Source: Cloacibacterium rupense
Lineage (GTDB): Bacteria; Bacteroidota; Bacteroidia; Flavobacteriales; Weeksellaceae
NCBI RefSeq assembly: GCF_014645495.1
Contig: NZ_BMLV01000001.1
Location: forward strand, 1 to 64,000
Direction of reading: 5' to 3'
Length of the DNA: 64,000 nucleotides
The notes under the pieces are model-generated. The model saw nothing but the letters and a program-made list of their open reading frames with translations. It made no database searches and was not told the origin of the DNA. Position numbers and translations under genes: made by a program. Shown one piece after another: positions 43,959 to 52,590 of the stretch; within the stretch, counting starts at the first letter, position 1; each line of letters starts with the position of its first letter.

Positions 43959-45851
43959 ATGAAAAATTTCTTATTTATTGTATTAACACTTTTTACTCAA
44001 TTTTTTTTTTCTCAGTTTAATTCTTTTGATTCCAAAATTATGGTAAAAGAAGCCTCACTAATAGACAAAGAGGCTCCTGCTGAAATAGTTTATAATTCTG
44101 TAACTTATAAAATAGATATTGATGATAGAGTTGTGTATCAAAAATATTTTAGAAGAATTAAAATTTATGATAAAAATCGTTCCGAGAAATGGCTTAATAT
44201 GAGCATTCCTTTGTATAATCAAAATAATATTAAGGAAAAAATTCTGTCTTTTGAAGCAAAAATATATAATTTAAACCAAGGTAAATTAGATGTAATGCCC
44301 ATAGATGATACGTCTAAATTTGTACAAAAAGAAGGTAAGAATGTAGCTTTAACAAAAATAGCTTTCCCTAATATTAAAAATGGTTCTGTAATAGAATACA
44401 GTTATGAAATTAAATCTCCATTCATAAGGAGTCTTCCCATCTTTTACGTAGAATCTGAAATTCCAATAGAAAAATCTGAGTTTCTTTTATACAATACAGA
44501 TTTGCTTAATTATATAGTAAATTACTCAGGAGAAATAGCCCCAACAAAAAAGACAAAAGAGAAAACAAAGTTTGGAAGTGTTGAAAAATATACTTTTGAA
44601 AATATAAAGCCTATTAAATTTGAAAATTTTGTAAATAATATAGATAATTACAAAACTCAAATAAAATCAATTCTAAGTTCTGTAAATATTTATGACTTCG
44701 AACTTTTTAATTATAATGTTACTTGGGATTATGTAAAAAATGAATTATATAAAAATGAAAACTTCGGTCAACTTCTCAACAAATCTTATGTTGCAAGAAA
44801 AGTTATAGATGATGATATTAAGAAAGAAAAAAATCCATTGATAAAAGCAAATAAAATTTTTAAAAAAATTAAGAATGAATATGTTTGGAATAATAATAAC
44901 GGAATTTTCGCTGAGAATGGTTTTAAGACATTAATTAGTGATAAAGTAGGTAATGTAGCAGATATAAACTTATTTCTAGTGGCAGCAATGCGTGAAGCAA
45001 AATTAAAAGCCAATCCTGCTATTACAGCAACTGTTGATTATGGTCTACCTAATATTAAGACTCCTAATTTATACAGTTTTAATTATATTATTGCATGTCT
45101 AGAGTTAGATGGAAAAATATATTTATATGATGCAACAAGTAAAAATTCTTACGAAAACTTATTGCCAACTAGAGCTTGGAACTCGTTTGGATATGTATTG
45201 AGAGAAGATAAAGGATTTCCTATTCATATTTATAACGAAACATTGAGTGATGATTTTACAACTTATGATTTAACACTTGATAATCAGAATGATATTTTAG
45301 CAAACCTTACAAATCATAAAAGTGCTAGTTTAGCATTACAAGCCAAAGAAATGTTTGATAATAAGACTGATGAGCTAAATGAATATTATAATCAAAATCT
45401 TGAAAATATTAATATTAAAGAATTTATTGATGATAAGTTTGAGTTTTCAGCAAAATTAAAATCATTAAAAATTATAGATAAATTTAATGAAAAATTAGTT
45501 TTGAATCCAATATTACTTCTCAATTCTAATTCATATAATTTTAATCAAACTAATGAAAGAAAATACCCTATAGAATTTTTATCACCCATAAATAAAGTAA
45601 CTAAAATTATTTTTAGAATTCCAGATGATTATGATGTCTTAGAAATACCAAAGCCAAAAAAAATAAAAACAGATGACGGCGAATTAGTTTATGAGTATGA
45701 TGTACAATTAAATCAAAGAACTTTGGTAATTGTTTCTAAAATGAAGATCTTAAGTTCTAGTTATCCCAAAGAATATTACCCGATATTTAAACAATTTTTT
45801 GAAGTAAAGAATAATTCAGAAAACCAAAGTATTATCCTAAATAAGAATTAG
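43959..45851 (+). CDS. DUF3857 / transglutaminase-like / DUF3858 exported protein
   Basis: A 630-residue exported protein with a signal peptide ending near FFFSQ. The N-terminal DUF3857 part carries AFPNIKNGSVIEYSYEIKSP near 140. The transglutaminase-like part follows (VWNNNNGIFAENGFKTLI, VADINLFLVAAMREAKLKAN, and KIYLYDATSKNSYENLLPTR). The position of the catalytic Cys before the helix is taken by Val-Ala-Asp-Ile, so the enzyme is probably inactive. The C-terminal strand-rich region fits DUF3858. The gene is noticeably richer in A and T than gyrB. Function unknown; homologues are surface or periplasmic. Confidence 0.8.
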   Translation: MKNFLFIVLTLFTQFFFSQFNSFDSKIMVKEASLIDKEAPAEIVYNSVTYKIDIDDRVVYQKYFRRIKIYDKNRSEKWLNMSIPLYNQNNIKEKILSFEAKIYNLNQGKLDVMPIDDTSKFVQKEGKNVALTKIAFPNIKNGSVIEYSYEIKSPFIRSLPIFYVESEIPIEKSEFLLYNTDLLNYIVNYSGEIAPTKKTKEKTKFGSVEKYTFENIKPIKFENFVNNIDNYKTQIKSILSSVNIYDFELFNYNVTWDYVKNELYKNENFGQLLNKSYVARKVIDDDIKKEKNPLIKANKIFKKIKNEYVWNNNNGIFAENGFKTLISDKVGNVADINLFLVAAMREAKLKANPAITATVDYGLPNIKTPNLYSFNYIIACLELDGKIYLYDATSKNSYENLLPTRAWNSFGYVLREDKGFPIHIYNETLSDDFTTYDLTLDNQNDILANLTNHKSASLALQAKEMFDNKTDELNEYYNQNLENINIKEFIDDKFEFSAKLKSLKIIDKFNEKLVLNPILLLNSNSYNFNQTNERKYPIEFLSPINKVTKIIFRIPDDYDVLEIPKPKKIKTDDGELVYEYDVQLNQRTLVIVSKMKILSSSYPKEYYPIFKQFFEVKNNSENQSIILNKN

Positions 45852-45870
45852 ATTAAAAATAATGTTGAAA

Positions 45871-45899
45871 AAAAGAAGCATTGAAAAATGCTTCTTTTT
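45871..45899. terminator. Bidirectional terminator
   Basis: AGAAGCATT / AATGCTTCT stem with a GAAA loop, A run on one side and T run on the other, between convergent genes. Confidence 0.88.
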
Positions 45900-45904
45900 G
45901 TTTT

Positions 45905-46141
45905 TTAGAACCAACCCTTCTTACCGACTTGGTAAGTATTATAAAAGTCTTCGTCTGATTTTGTAAGGTAAATAATTCCTTCAATCAATCCTATCAAAGC
46001 GCCAACTCCGCATGCTAGTCCTAAAATAAGTTGAATAATACCTTCTTTTGTGTAACCTAGTATGAATTTGTGTACACCAAAGCCTCCTAATAATATAGCC
46101 AATACACCAGCCAATACCTTCTTGTTTTCTTGATTTTCCAT
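45905..46141 (-). CDS. TM2-domain membrane protein
   Basis: A 78-residue protein made of two transmembrane helices. The first, LAGVLAILLGGFGVHKFILG, is the classic TM2 start with its GxxxxHKFYLG-type motif. The second is LILGLACGVGALIGLIEGII, ending in YLTKSDEDFYNTY. Such proteins are ubiquitous in bacteria; their role is not settled. The gene lies alone between a convergent and a divergent neighbour. Confidence 0.88.
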   Translation of the reverse strand: MENQENKKVLAGVLAILLGGFGVHKFILGYTKEGIIQLILGLACGVGALIGLIEGIIYLTKSDEDFYNTYQVGKKGWF

Positions 46142-46242
46142 TTTCTCAATTTTGTTTTTTCAAAAATAATTAATTTTAATTCATATTCCATAAAATAATG
46201 GTAATTTTTATTGAATCTTTAAAACTATGGTAAGGTTTTTGC

Positions 46243-46250
46243 TAAATTTG
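46243..46250 (+). promoter_or_regulatory. -7 box for the DUF3298 lipoprotein gene
   Basis: TAAATTTG, 18 bp before the ATG at 46269. Its position rules out the longer in-frame start at 46227. Confidence 0.45.
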
Positions 46251-46268
46251 ATTCATAAAATCAACACA

Positions 46269-47069
46269 ATGAAAAAAATATTTTACTTCTTCTCATTACT
46301 ACTTATTGCAAGTTCTTGTAATAAAATGAATCAAACCAAACCCATCACTATTATTCCTGAAAATAAAGTAGCCCTACCCAAAGAATTATCGGCAGTAGAT
46401 TCTATTAAAATTGATGATTCTACCAGAATAAACGAAGTTTTGACAGCTAAGTTTTCTTCAAAAATTTTAATATTCTCAAATTTGAACAATAAAAAAATTG
46501 CGGATAGTATTTATCATTATGCAGAGATCAATCCACTAAAAGATTATAATTTTAGAAATTTGGATTTAGAATTGCAAGCCCAAAAAGAGGCTTATTTTGA
46601 TTCTGTTAAAAAAAATTCTAAAGACTTTAAACCTAGTTTTAAGCAAACTTGGGAAGAAAATTCATCTATGGATTTTCATTCTTTAAAAAATGATATTTTG
46701 ACTATAATGTATCAAAATGACGGTTACAGTGGTGGTGCGCACGGCTACTACAATATTCTGTACAAAAATTTTGATCTTAAAAAAAATTCGGTCATTCAAG
46801 TTTCTGATGTTTTTAAAGATGCTAAAAGCCAAGAGATAAGTGATTTGTTAATGAAATATTTTTCCAACAAAGAACAAAAAGAGATGCTTTTAGAACAAAA
46901 AATTACAGCCAATAATAATTTTTATTTTGATGATGAAAGCATCACTTTCGTATACAATCACTATGAAATTACGGCTTACGCAGCAGGTGTAGTAGAAATT
47001 ACAATTCCGTTTTCAGATTTAAAACCCTACTTAAAACCTGATTTTATTTCTAGAAATAACCTAAAATAA
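46269..47069 (+). CDS. DUF3298/RsiV-type lipoprotein
   Basis: About 266 residues. ATG at 46269 gives a lipoprotein signal ending in ASSC (Cys 16); an upstream in-frame start is excluded by the promoter box. The C-terminal half matches DUF4163-DUF3298: YQNDGYSGGAHGYYNILYKN near 155, then FYFDDESITFVYNHYEITAY and AAGVVEITIPFSDLKPYLKP. RsiV, the anti-sigma factor sensing lysozyme in Bacillus, has this domain pair, and stand-alone versions are common lipoproteins. No sigma factor gene is nearby, so lysozyme binding or envelope sensing is only a family-based idea. Confidence 0.8.
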   Translation: MKKIFYFFSLLLIASSCNKMNQTKPITIIPENKVALPKELSAVDSIKIDDSTRINEVLTAKFSSKILIFSNLNNKKIADSIYHYAEINPLKDYNFRNLDLELQAQKEAYFDSVKKNSKDFKPSFKQTWEENSSMDFHSLKNDILTIMYQNDGYSGGAHGYYNILYKNFDLKKNSVIQVSDVFKDAKSQEISDLLMKYFSNKEQKEMLLEQKITANNNFYFDDESITFVYNHYEITAYAAGVVEITIPFSDLKPYLKPDFISRNNLK

Positions 47070-47076
47070 TTTCCGT

Positions 47077-47084
47077 AATTTTGC
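47077..47084 (+). promoter_or_regulatory. -7 box just before the lipid kinase gene
   Basis: TAATTTTG ends only 4 bp before the ATG at 47089, implying a leaderless transcript if used. No good -33 element is seen. Confidence 0.3.
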
Positions 47085-47088
47085 ACCT

Positions 47089-47937
47089 ATGCAAAAAATA
47101 GCCTTCATTATCAATCCATTTTCCTCCAAAGGAAATTATCAACCACTTCTAGAACAACTAAAGAAGAAGATAGAAAATCCTTTGGTTTATATTTCAGATT
47201 CCATCAACGGAACTGATGATTTTATCAAAAAAAATTGGGGAAATGTTGAGGTTTTTGTAGCAATTGGTGGTGATGGTACAATCTCTACCGTGGCTAAAAG
47301 CATTATTAACAGTGATAAAATTTTAGGAATTATTCCTGCGGGCTCTGGTAACGGTTTTGCCAATGAAACTAAATTTAATATTGAATTAGACCAGTTTCTC
47401 CAAAAATTAGAAACTCAAGATTTTAAAGAAATTGATACCTTTACCGTGAATGGTAGATTTTCGATTAATGTTGCAGGAGTAGGCTTTGATGGGGCAGTAG
47501 TAGAGGCTTTCGAAAAGACTTCCAGAGGTTTTAAAAATTATATCAAAACGTCTATACAGACGTATTTTAAGTACCAACCTATCAAAATTACTTTTGAAGA
47601 AAAATACAAAAAATACAATGGCAAATATTTAATGATGAATATTGCCAATACACGCCAATTCGGGAATAATGCCTATATCGCTCCACAAGCTAGCAAAAGC
47701 GATGGTTTGCTAGAAATTGCTTTGGTCAAAAAATTTCCTTTTACACACGCTGCCACTTTTGCCTACAGAATGTTTACCAAAAAATTGGTAGAAAATCAGT
47801 ATTTAAAATACATTTCTGTCTCAGAAATTGAATTTTCGGTAAATTCTAATTTATGGCATTTAGACGGCGAGTTCAACAATATTGAGTCTCCTATCAAAGT
47901 AAAAGTTTTACCAAAAAGTTTGAGGATTTTAGTCTAA
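47089..47937 (+). CDS. Diacylglycerol/sphingosine kinase-family lipid kinase
   Basis: A 282-residue DAGK_cat-family kinase. It opens with IAFIINPFSSKGNY; the ATP-binding motif is VFVAIGGDGTISTVAKSI followed by GIIPAGSGNGFANE, and the acidic WHLDGEFNNIESPIKVKVLP near the end matches the C-terminal beta-sandwich. The family phosphorylates diacylglycerol or related lipids at the inner membrane. The gene converges with the phr gene, whose stop codon is only 2 bp away, so the two ends are tightly packed. Confidence 0.9.
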   Translation: MQKIAFIINPFSSKGNYQPLLEQLKKKIENPLVYISDSINGTDDFIKKNWGNVEVFVAIGGDGTISTVAKSIINSDKILGIIPAGSGNGFANETKFNIELDQFLQKLETQDFKEIDTFTVNGRFSINVAGVGFDGAVVEAFEKTSRGFKNYIKTSIQTYFKYQPIKITFEEKYKKYNGKYLMMNIANTRQFGNNAYIAPQASKSDGLLEIALVKKFPFTHAATFAYRMFTKKLVENQYLKYISVSEIEFSVNSNLWHLDGEFNNIESPIKVKVLPKSLRILV

Positions 47938-47939
47938 AA

Positions 47940-49241
47940 TTAATCTCCTAACCCTTTTTTATACCTTTCCAGAGCGCGTTCTCTTGCAAATTTATGTTCT
48001 ATAATAGGTTTGGGATAACGTGAAGTTCCAAATTCTTTTACCCATTTTTTGATGTAAATAAAATCTGGGTCAAATTTTTTCTGTTGTTCCTCCGGATTAA
48101 AAACCCTGAAATAAGGTGCTGCATCACAACCACTTCCTGCGCTCCATTGCCAGTTTCCATTGTTGGCACTCAGGTCGTAATCCATCAATTTTTCTGCAAA
48201 ATAGGCTTCACCCAAACGCCAATCGGCCAATAAATGTTTGGTCAAAAAACTAGCACAGACCATTCTCACTCTATTGTGCATCAATCCGGTTTCGTTTAGT
48301 TCACGCATTCCCGCATCTACAATAGGGTAGCCTGTTTTTCCTTCGCACCATTTTTGGAACATCACTTCATTATTTTCCCAGTCTATGTTATCATATTTTT
48401 CTTTAAATGAATGATGAACCACTTTCGGAAAATGCCACAAAATTTGCATAAAAAATTCCCTCCAAATCAATTCTTTTAAATACGTATTATCATGAAGTTC
48501 ACTCGCCAATTTCACTAATTTTCGAGTACTAATGGTCCCGAAACGCAGATGAACACTCATTTGAGAGGTTTCTTTGGTAGGTAAATTTCGGGTTTCGTGG
48601 TATTTTTCTAGAATTTCGAGATTAATTTTTGGCGGTTCAAACTGATAATTGGTTTTTTTGAAGCCTATACTTTCTAAAGTGAAGTTTTGCGCTTTGATTT
48701 CAAATAAATTCTCTATTTTTTTTTCAGAAGGAAAGATTTCCAAAGGTTTTTCTTGAAATTTTAAAAGCCATTGTCTAGAATAAGGGGTATATACGGTGTA
48801 TGGTTTACCATCTGCCTTTACAATTTCGTCTTTTTGGAAGATTACTTGGTCTTTGAATTGATGAAAATTTATATTTTTTGAAGCTAAAAAATCTTTTACT
48901 TCTTGGTCTCTTTTAATGGCATAAGGTTCATAATCCTCGTTGCAAAAAACACTTTCAATGTCATATTGTTGGCTCAGATTTTCATATATTTCTATAGGTT
49001 TTCCAAAGAAAATCTGAATAGATTTACCTTGTTTTTCTAGGTATTCATTGAGTTTTTCTAGAGCTTGAAAAATAAAATCTACCCGTTTGTCTTCTTTATT
49101 TTCAAGTTTTTCTAAAATATCGGTATCAAAAATAAATATTGGCAACACGGGAAGCCCAGATTGTAAAGCCTTATACAAACCGTTATTGTCGATTAACCGT
49201 AAATCTCTTCTGAACCAAAATAAATTGAGCCTTGTTTTCAT
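47940..49241 (-). CDS. phrB: Class I cyclobutane pyrimidine dimer photolyase
   Basis: About 433 residues of the cryptochrome/photolyase family that repairs UV-induced pyrimidine dimers with light. ATG at 49241 is chosen over the TTG one codon earlier. The N-terminal Rossmann domain opens LNLFWFRRDLRLIDNNGLYK. The FAD domain has SVHLRFGTISTRKL, WREFFMQILWHFP, GYPIVDAGMRELNETGLMHN, and the closing DYDLSANNGNWQWSAGSGCD with AAPYFRVFNPEEQ. These give a full set of CPD photolyase motifs. It is the last gene of a unit with an SDR and a MarR gene (gaps 8 and 18 bp). Confidence 0.94.
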   Translation of the reverse strand: MKTRLNLFWFRRDLRLIDNNGLYKALQSGLPVLPIFIFDTDILEKLENKEDKRVDFIFQALEKLNEYLEKQGKSIQIFFGKPIEIYENLSQQYDIESVFCNEDYEPYAIKRDQEVKDFLASKNINFHQFKDQVIFQKDEIVKADGKPYTVYTPYSRQWLLKFQEKPLEIFPSEKKIENLFEIKAQNFTLESIGFKKTNYQFEPPKINLEILEKYHETRNLPTKETSQMSVHLRFGTISTRKLVKLASELHDNTYLKELIWREFFMQILWHFPKVVHHSFKEKYDNIDWENNEVMFQKWCEGKTGYPIVDAGMRELNETGLMHNRVRMVCASFLTKHLLADWRLGEAYFAEKLMDYDLSANNGNWQWSAGSGCDAAPYFRVFNPEEQQKKFDPDFIYIKKWVKEFGTSRYPKPIIEHKFARERALERYKKGLGD

Positions 49242-49259
49242 CAAAATTTTAATAAAGAA

Positions 49260-49904
49260 TTAAATTAATGAGTTGATTTCATCAATTTCTGCGGTTTTAT
49301 ATTCTTGATAAATATGGAAATGAAACTCATTGAGTTTTCTTAGAAGCTTCAATAAATTTTCTTTTTCTTCTTCTTCTAATTTGGCAGATAAAACTCTAGA
49401 AGTTACCGTAACATCATTGATGGATTCTACAAACATTTTTTTTCCTAAATCGGTCAACTTTAATCGGGTAGTTCTCTTGTCATTTTCATCCGGGAATTCT
49501 TCTACCAGATTGTTTTTTACCATTCTTTTAATGATTTCTATGCCGGTTTGTTTTTCGTGGGCGTTTCGCTCTACCAATTGCATTTTGGTAAGAGTTTCTT
49601 CGTCCATCAATCGGTAGAGATAGGTGAATTCTTCGTTTGCCAATTGCGGAAAATCTTTCAAACCACGTCTTATCATTTGCTTGGTGAATCGGCCTAAAAG
49701 AATGACTTGTTTGGCAATTTCGTTTTCTAAATCAAAAACTTTTTGGTTTTCTTTTTTGAATAATTCAGTAGGGTTCACTGCATTATACGCTTTTTCGTTT
49801 AACCAAATTCTAAATTCTTCGATTGTGGCGTTGGTTTTGTTTTTTTCTTTTTGAAATTCATCAATTTCAAGAATTACATTAATTAAAAAGTTGGTATTCA
49901 TCAT
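49260..49904 (-). CDS. MarR-family winged-helix regulator
   Basis: A 214-residue regulator. An N-terminal helical extension of about 60 residues precedes the winged helix: TYLYRLMDEETLTKMQLVER, then TGIEIIKRMVKNNLVEEF and the wing DENDKRTTRLKLTDLGKKMF, followed by a C-terminal dimer helix. The gene is sandwiched between an SDR gene (8 bp) and the CPD photolyase (18 bp) and so probably controls its own operon in response to a small molecule or oxidant. No Cys is in the DNA-binding core. The ligand is unknown. Confidence 0.85.
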   Translation of the reverse strand: MMNTNFLINVILEIDEFQKEKNKTNATIEEFRIWLNEKAYNAVNPTELFKKENQKVFDLENEIAKQVILLGRFTKQMIRRGLKDFPQLANEEFTYLYRLMDEETLTKMQLVERNAHEKQTGIEIIKRMVKNNLVEEFPDENDKRTTRLKLTDLGKKMFVESINDVTVTSRVLSAKLEEEEKENLLKLLRKLNEFHFHIYQEYKTAEIDEINSLI

Positions 49905-49912
49905 TTTTCAAT

Positions 49913-50611
49913 TTAAATTTTTAGACTTCCTATTCCTCCATCTATCCCTATTACTTGTCCCGTTATCCAATTTCCAGATTCCGAGAGTAAAAATACAACC
50001 ATTTTTGCAATTTCTTCGGCATTTCCTATTTTCTGAAGCGGATGTCGTTTGGCAGAAGCTTCTCTGCGCTCTTCCGAAGAAAGTAATTGTGCAGCCAATT
50101 TGGTGTCTGTTAGTGAGGGAGCGATGGCATTTACTCTTATTTTTTGTGCAGCTAATTCTGCCGCCAAACTTTTGGTTAAACCTTCAATAGCCGCTTTAGA
50201 AGAAGCTATGGAAGCGTGAAAAGGCATTCCTGTTTTGGCAGCAACAGAACTAAAAAGTACCACACTTGCACTTTCTGATTTTTTCAGATTCGGCAATAAT
50301 TTTTGGATGATTTTTACCGCTCCTAAAACATTGATTTCAAAATCATCTCTGAAATCGTTTTCAGACAGTCTGTTGAAAGGCTTAAGATTGATGCTTCCAG
50401 GCGCATAAACCAAACCATCGATAACATCAGGAAACGGAATGTCTTCCAAAGAATCATTCAAAATATTTTTTTCAAAAAATTGAATATTCATTTGTTCCAT
50501 TTCAGGAGTTTTGGTCTTAGAAATTCCCAAAACGTGATGGGAATGTTGAAGTTCTTTTGCGGTTGCTAATCCAATGCCGCTTCCGCAACCGATGATGACA
50601 ATGTTTTTCAT
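49913..50611 (-). CDS. SDR-family oxidoreductase lacking the catalytic Tyr
   Basis: A 232-residue classical short-chain dehydrogenase fold. The dinucleotide motif GCGSGIGLATA (about 8-18) is present, as are the NVLGAVK region and VLFSSVAAKTGMPFHASIAS, where the Ser is retained. The expected YxxxK is IASSK: the Tyr is replaced by Ile while Lys remains. The C-terminal VNAIAPSLTDTKLAAQLLSS and ESGNWITGQVIGIDGGIG complete the fold. Loss of Tyr suggests a changed or absent redox chemistry. It begins a unit with the MarR and photolyase genes. Confidence 0.85.
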   Translation of the reverse strand: MKNIVIIGCGSGIGLATAKELQHSHHVLGISKTKTPEMEQMNIQFFEKNILNDSLEDIPFPDVIDGLVYAPGSINLKPFNRLSENDFRDDFEINVLGAVKIIQKLLPNLKKSESASVVLFSSVAAKTGMPFHASIASSKAAIEGLTKSLAAELAAQKIRVNAIAPSLTDTKLAAQLLSSEERREASAKRHPLQKIGNAEEIAKMVVFLLSESGNWITGQVIGIDGGIGSLKI

Positions 50612-50630
50612 ATTATTATTTGTTTTTTTT

Positions 50631-50694
50631 CACGGATTTTTCTTATTTCTCACGGATTATTTTATTTCTCACAGATTTCACAGATAACACAGAT
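50631..50694. repeat. CACRGAT repeat upstream of the SDR operon
   Basis: CACGGAT at 50631 and 50651, CACAGAT at 50670, 50679 and 50688; spacings 20, 19, 9 and 9. It merges into the heptamer repeat on its right. Confidence 0.65.
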
Positions 50695-50746
50695 CCCGAA
50701 TCTCGAATCTCAAATCTCAAATCTCGAATCCCGTATCTCGCTCATC
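50691..50746. repeat. Heptamer tandem repeat (AATCTCG type)
   Basis: Eight in-phase 7-bp units, mostly GAATCTC or AAATCTC, running to the stop codon of the TIGR03643 gene. Confidence 0.85.
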
Positions 50747-51020
50747 TTTTCGAAATTTTATTATGACTAATAGTTCTTTGTCTGCTGCATTTAAACCTTT
50801 CTATCTCTGGATTTCTTTTCATTAAATGTTTTTGACTGACCCCAGAATTTACCCGCTTTCGCCAAAGGTTGAAGGAACTTCTTTTGAGTTCGGTGCGCAT
50901 TAATTTGATGACTTCACTTTCGGGCAGCCCAAACTGAAATTCGATAGCTTCAAAAGGCGTTCGGTCTTCCCAAGCCATTTCTAAAATTCGGTCGATATCT
51001 TTGAGTTCTAATTCTTTCAT
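50742..51020 (-). CDS. TIGR03643/DUF2805 family protein
   Basis: A 92-residue protein with the family start ELELKDIDRILEMAWEDRTP, then FEAIEFQFGLPESEVIKLMR and SFNLWRKRVNSGVSQKHLMK. The pattern is a small helix-turn-helix-like domain. TIGR03643 members are recurrently encoded beside photolyase/cryptochrome genes, as here; their function is unknown. It overlaps the upstream photolyase-like gene by four bases (ATGA), indicating coupled translation. Confidence 0.88.
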   Translation of the reverse strand: MKELELKDIDRILEMAWEDRTPFEAIEFQFGLPESEVIKLMRTELKRSSFNLWRKRVNSGVSQKHLMKRNPEIERFKCSRQRTISHNKISKR

Positions 51021-52486
51021 TGTTGAAACGTTTTTTTTAGAAAATTTTCGGCTGTTTTTTTATGATTTTCTTTTTGTGTGTCGTTCATTTTGTTCCAATT
51101 GTTCAGCATCATTCCTAATCTTGGATTTTTCTTAAAAAAAATTTCGTTTTCATCAATAAAATTCCAAAAAAGAGCGTCCCAAGTTTTGGTCCATTCGCCG
51201 GAAGCATAATCGCTCATTTTCAATACATAATTGCTTCCGCTGATGTACGGTTTTGTACTCATCATTCCGCCATCAGCAAAAAGGCTCATTCCGTAAACAT
51301 TCGGAACCATCACCCAATCATACGCATCAATAAATAGTTCCATAAACCACCGATAAATTTGGTGAGGATGTATTTTGCACAGATTCATGAAATTGGCAAG
51401 CAACATCAGTCGTTCGATATGATGCGCATAACCCGTTTTTAGAATTTTTTTAATGGTTTTGTCTATCGGCGCAATTCCTGTTTCGCCAGTGTAGAACGAT
51501 TTCGGAAGCGGATTTTGGTGTTTCCAAAAATTTTGATTTCGTTGGAAAACTCCTTTATAAAGATAAATTCCACGGATAAATTCTCGCCAACCCAAAATTT
51601 GCCTTACGAAACCTTCCAAAGAATTCATCGGAATAGTATTTTCAGAAGCGAAACCGATGGCTTTCTGAATAATGTATTTTGGCGTTAAAAAACCAATGTT
51701 GATGAGGGGCGACAAGATACTGTGATGCAAAAAATGCTCGTCTTTTACGATGCTGTCTTCATACGTTCCGAATTCTAAAAAACGATTTTGTAGAAAATCA
51801 TCCAAACTATTTTCGGCTTCTTTAAAAGAAGTTGGGTATAGTGGTTGATCGCCAATTTTTCCGGGGTTTTCAGGAAAATAAGTTGCTACATATTTTTTTG
51901 CTTCTTCATAGTACTCATTATTTTCTGGGAAATGAATAAAAGGTGCGGTTTTATTTTTAGGATATTTTTTTCGGTTTTCGGTATCGAAAGTCCATTTTCC
52001 GCCAACTGGTTTCCCGTTTTCTACCAACAGTGTTCTGAAAATTCGTTGGTGTTTATAAAAATCGGTTTGGTGGTACTGTTCTTTACCTTCAAAATACATT
52101 TTTAGATCTTCTTTCGTATTGATAAAAGATTGATTTTCTATTGTTTCTATATTGAGAGTGGTTTTTGAAATTCTTTTTTCTAACCAATCATCGCAAACAT
52201 CTATTATTTTAATGGTATCAAAACCGTCGTTTTCTAGTTTTTTGATGAGTTTTCTACACTCCGAAAATTCGGTATGTGCATCAATATAATGAACATTGAA
52301 TCCTTTTTGGGTTAAAAAATCTTCATAAAATTTCATCGTTGCTCTGTGAAAAGCGAGTTTCTTCTGATGAAATTGATATTGCTTGAAAAACAAAAACTCT
52401 TCCACCAAAAACACAGGAATTTCCTTTTCAAGAGGAGAAATGTCTTGAAACAATTGATTTGGAAAGATGAGCTGTGCTTTTTTCAT
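51017..52486 (-). CDS. Cryptochrome/photolyase of the FeS-BCP (6-4) type, without the Cys loop
   Basis: A 489-residue DPRP/FeS-BCP-family protein (PF04244-like). It starts KKAQLIFPNQLFQDISPLEK, has GWREFIRGIYLYKGVFQRNQ, YAHHIERLMLLANFMNLCKI, and PNVYGMSLFADGGMMSTKPY then SGSNYVLKMSDYASGEW. In the well-studied family the segment after KMSDY is a Cys-rich loop that binds a 4Fe-4S cluster; here it is a short ASGEWTKTWDALFWNF without any Cys. The enzyme may repair (6-4) lesions without the cluster or act as a light sensor. Unit with the TIGR03643 gene. Confidence 0.9.
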   Translation of the reverse strand: MKKAQLIFPNQLFQDISPLEKEIPVFLVEEFLFFKQYQFHQKKLAFHRATMKFYEDFLTQKGFNVHYIDAHTEFSECRKLIKKLENDGFDTIKIIDVCDDWLEKRISKTTLNIETIENQSFINTKEDLKMYFEGKEQYHQTDFYKHQRIFRTLLVENGKPVGGKWTFDTENRKKYPKNKTAPFIHFPENNEYYEEAKKYVATYFPENPGKIGDQPLYPTSFKEAENSLDDFLQNRFLEFGTYEDSIVKDEHFLHHSILSPLINIGFLTPKYIIQKAIGFASENTIPMNSLEGFVRQILGWREFIRGIYLYKGVFQRNQNFWKHQNPLPKSFYTGETGIAPIDKTIKKILKTGYAHHIERLMLLANFMNLCKIHPHQIYRWFMELFIDAYDWVMVPNVYGMSLFADGGMMSTKPYISGSNYVLKMSDYASGEWTKTWDALFWNFIDENEIFFKKNPRLGMMLNNWNKMNDTQKENHKKTAENFLKKTFQQ

Positions 52487-52590
52487 TTTTTATTATTTAA
52501 ACCGCTTTATAATTTTACAGAGGTCACAAGATAATTTCATATATGCAAATTCTAAATTTAAAATGTTTTTTTTTACTATCGCAGATTGGG

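Noticed and set aside
43959-45851. Active transglutaminase
   Set aside because: The expected catalytic Cys is not visible at the conserved position, so only the fold is claimed.
49891-50190. A plus-strand frame of 99 codons opposite the SDR gene
   Set aside because: It is an antisense shadow of a well-supported SDR and MarR reading frame.
50691-50746. Possible CRISPR array
   Set aside because: Units are only 7 bp, without spacers or cas genes; it is a tandem repeat. No CRISPR pattern was found elsewhere.
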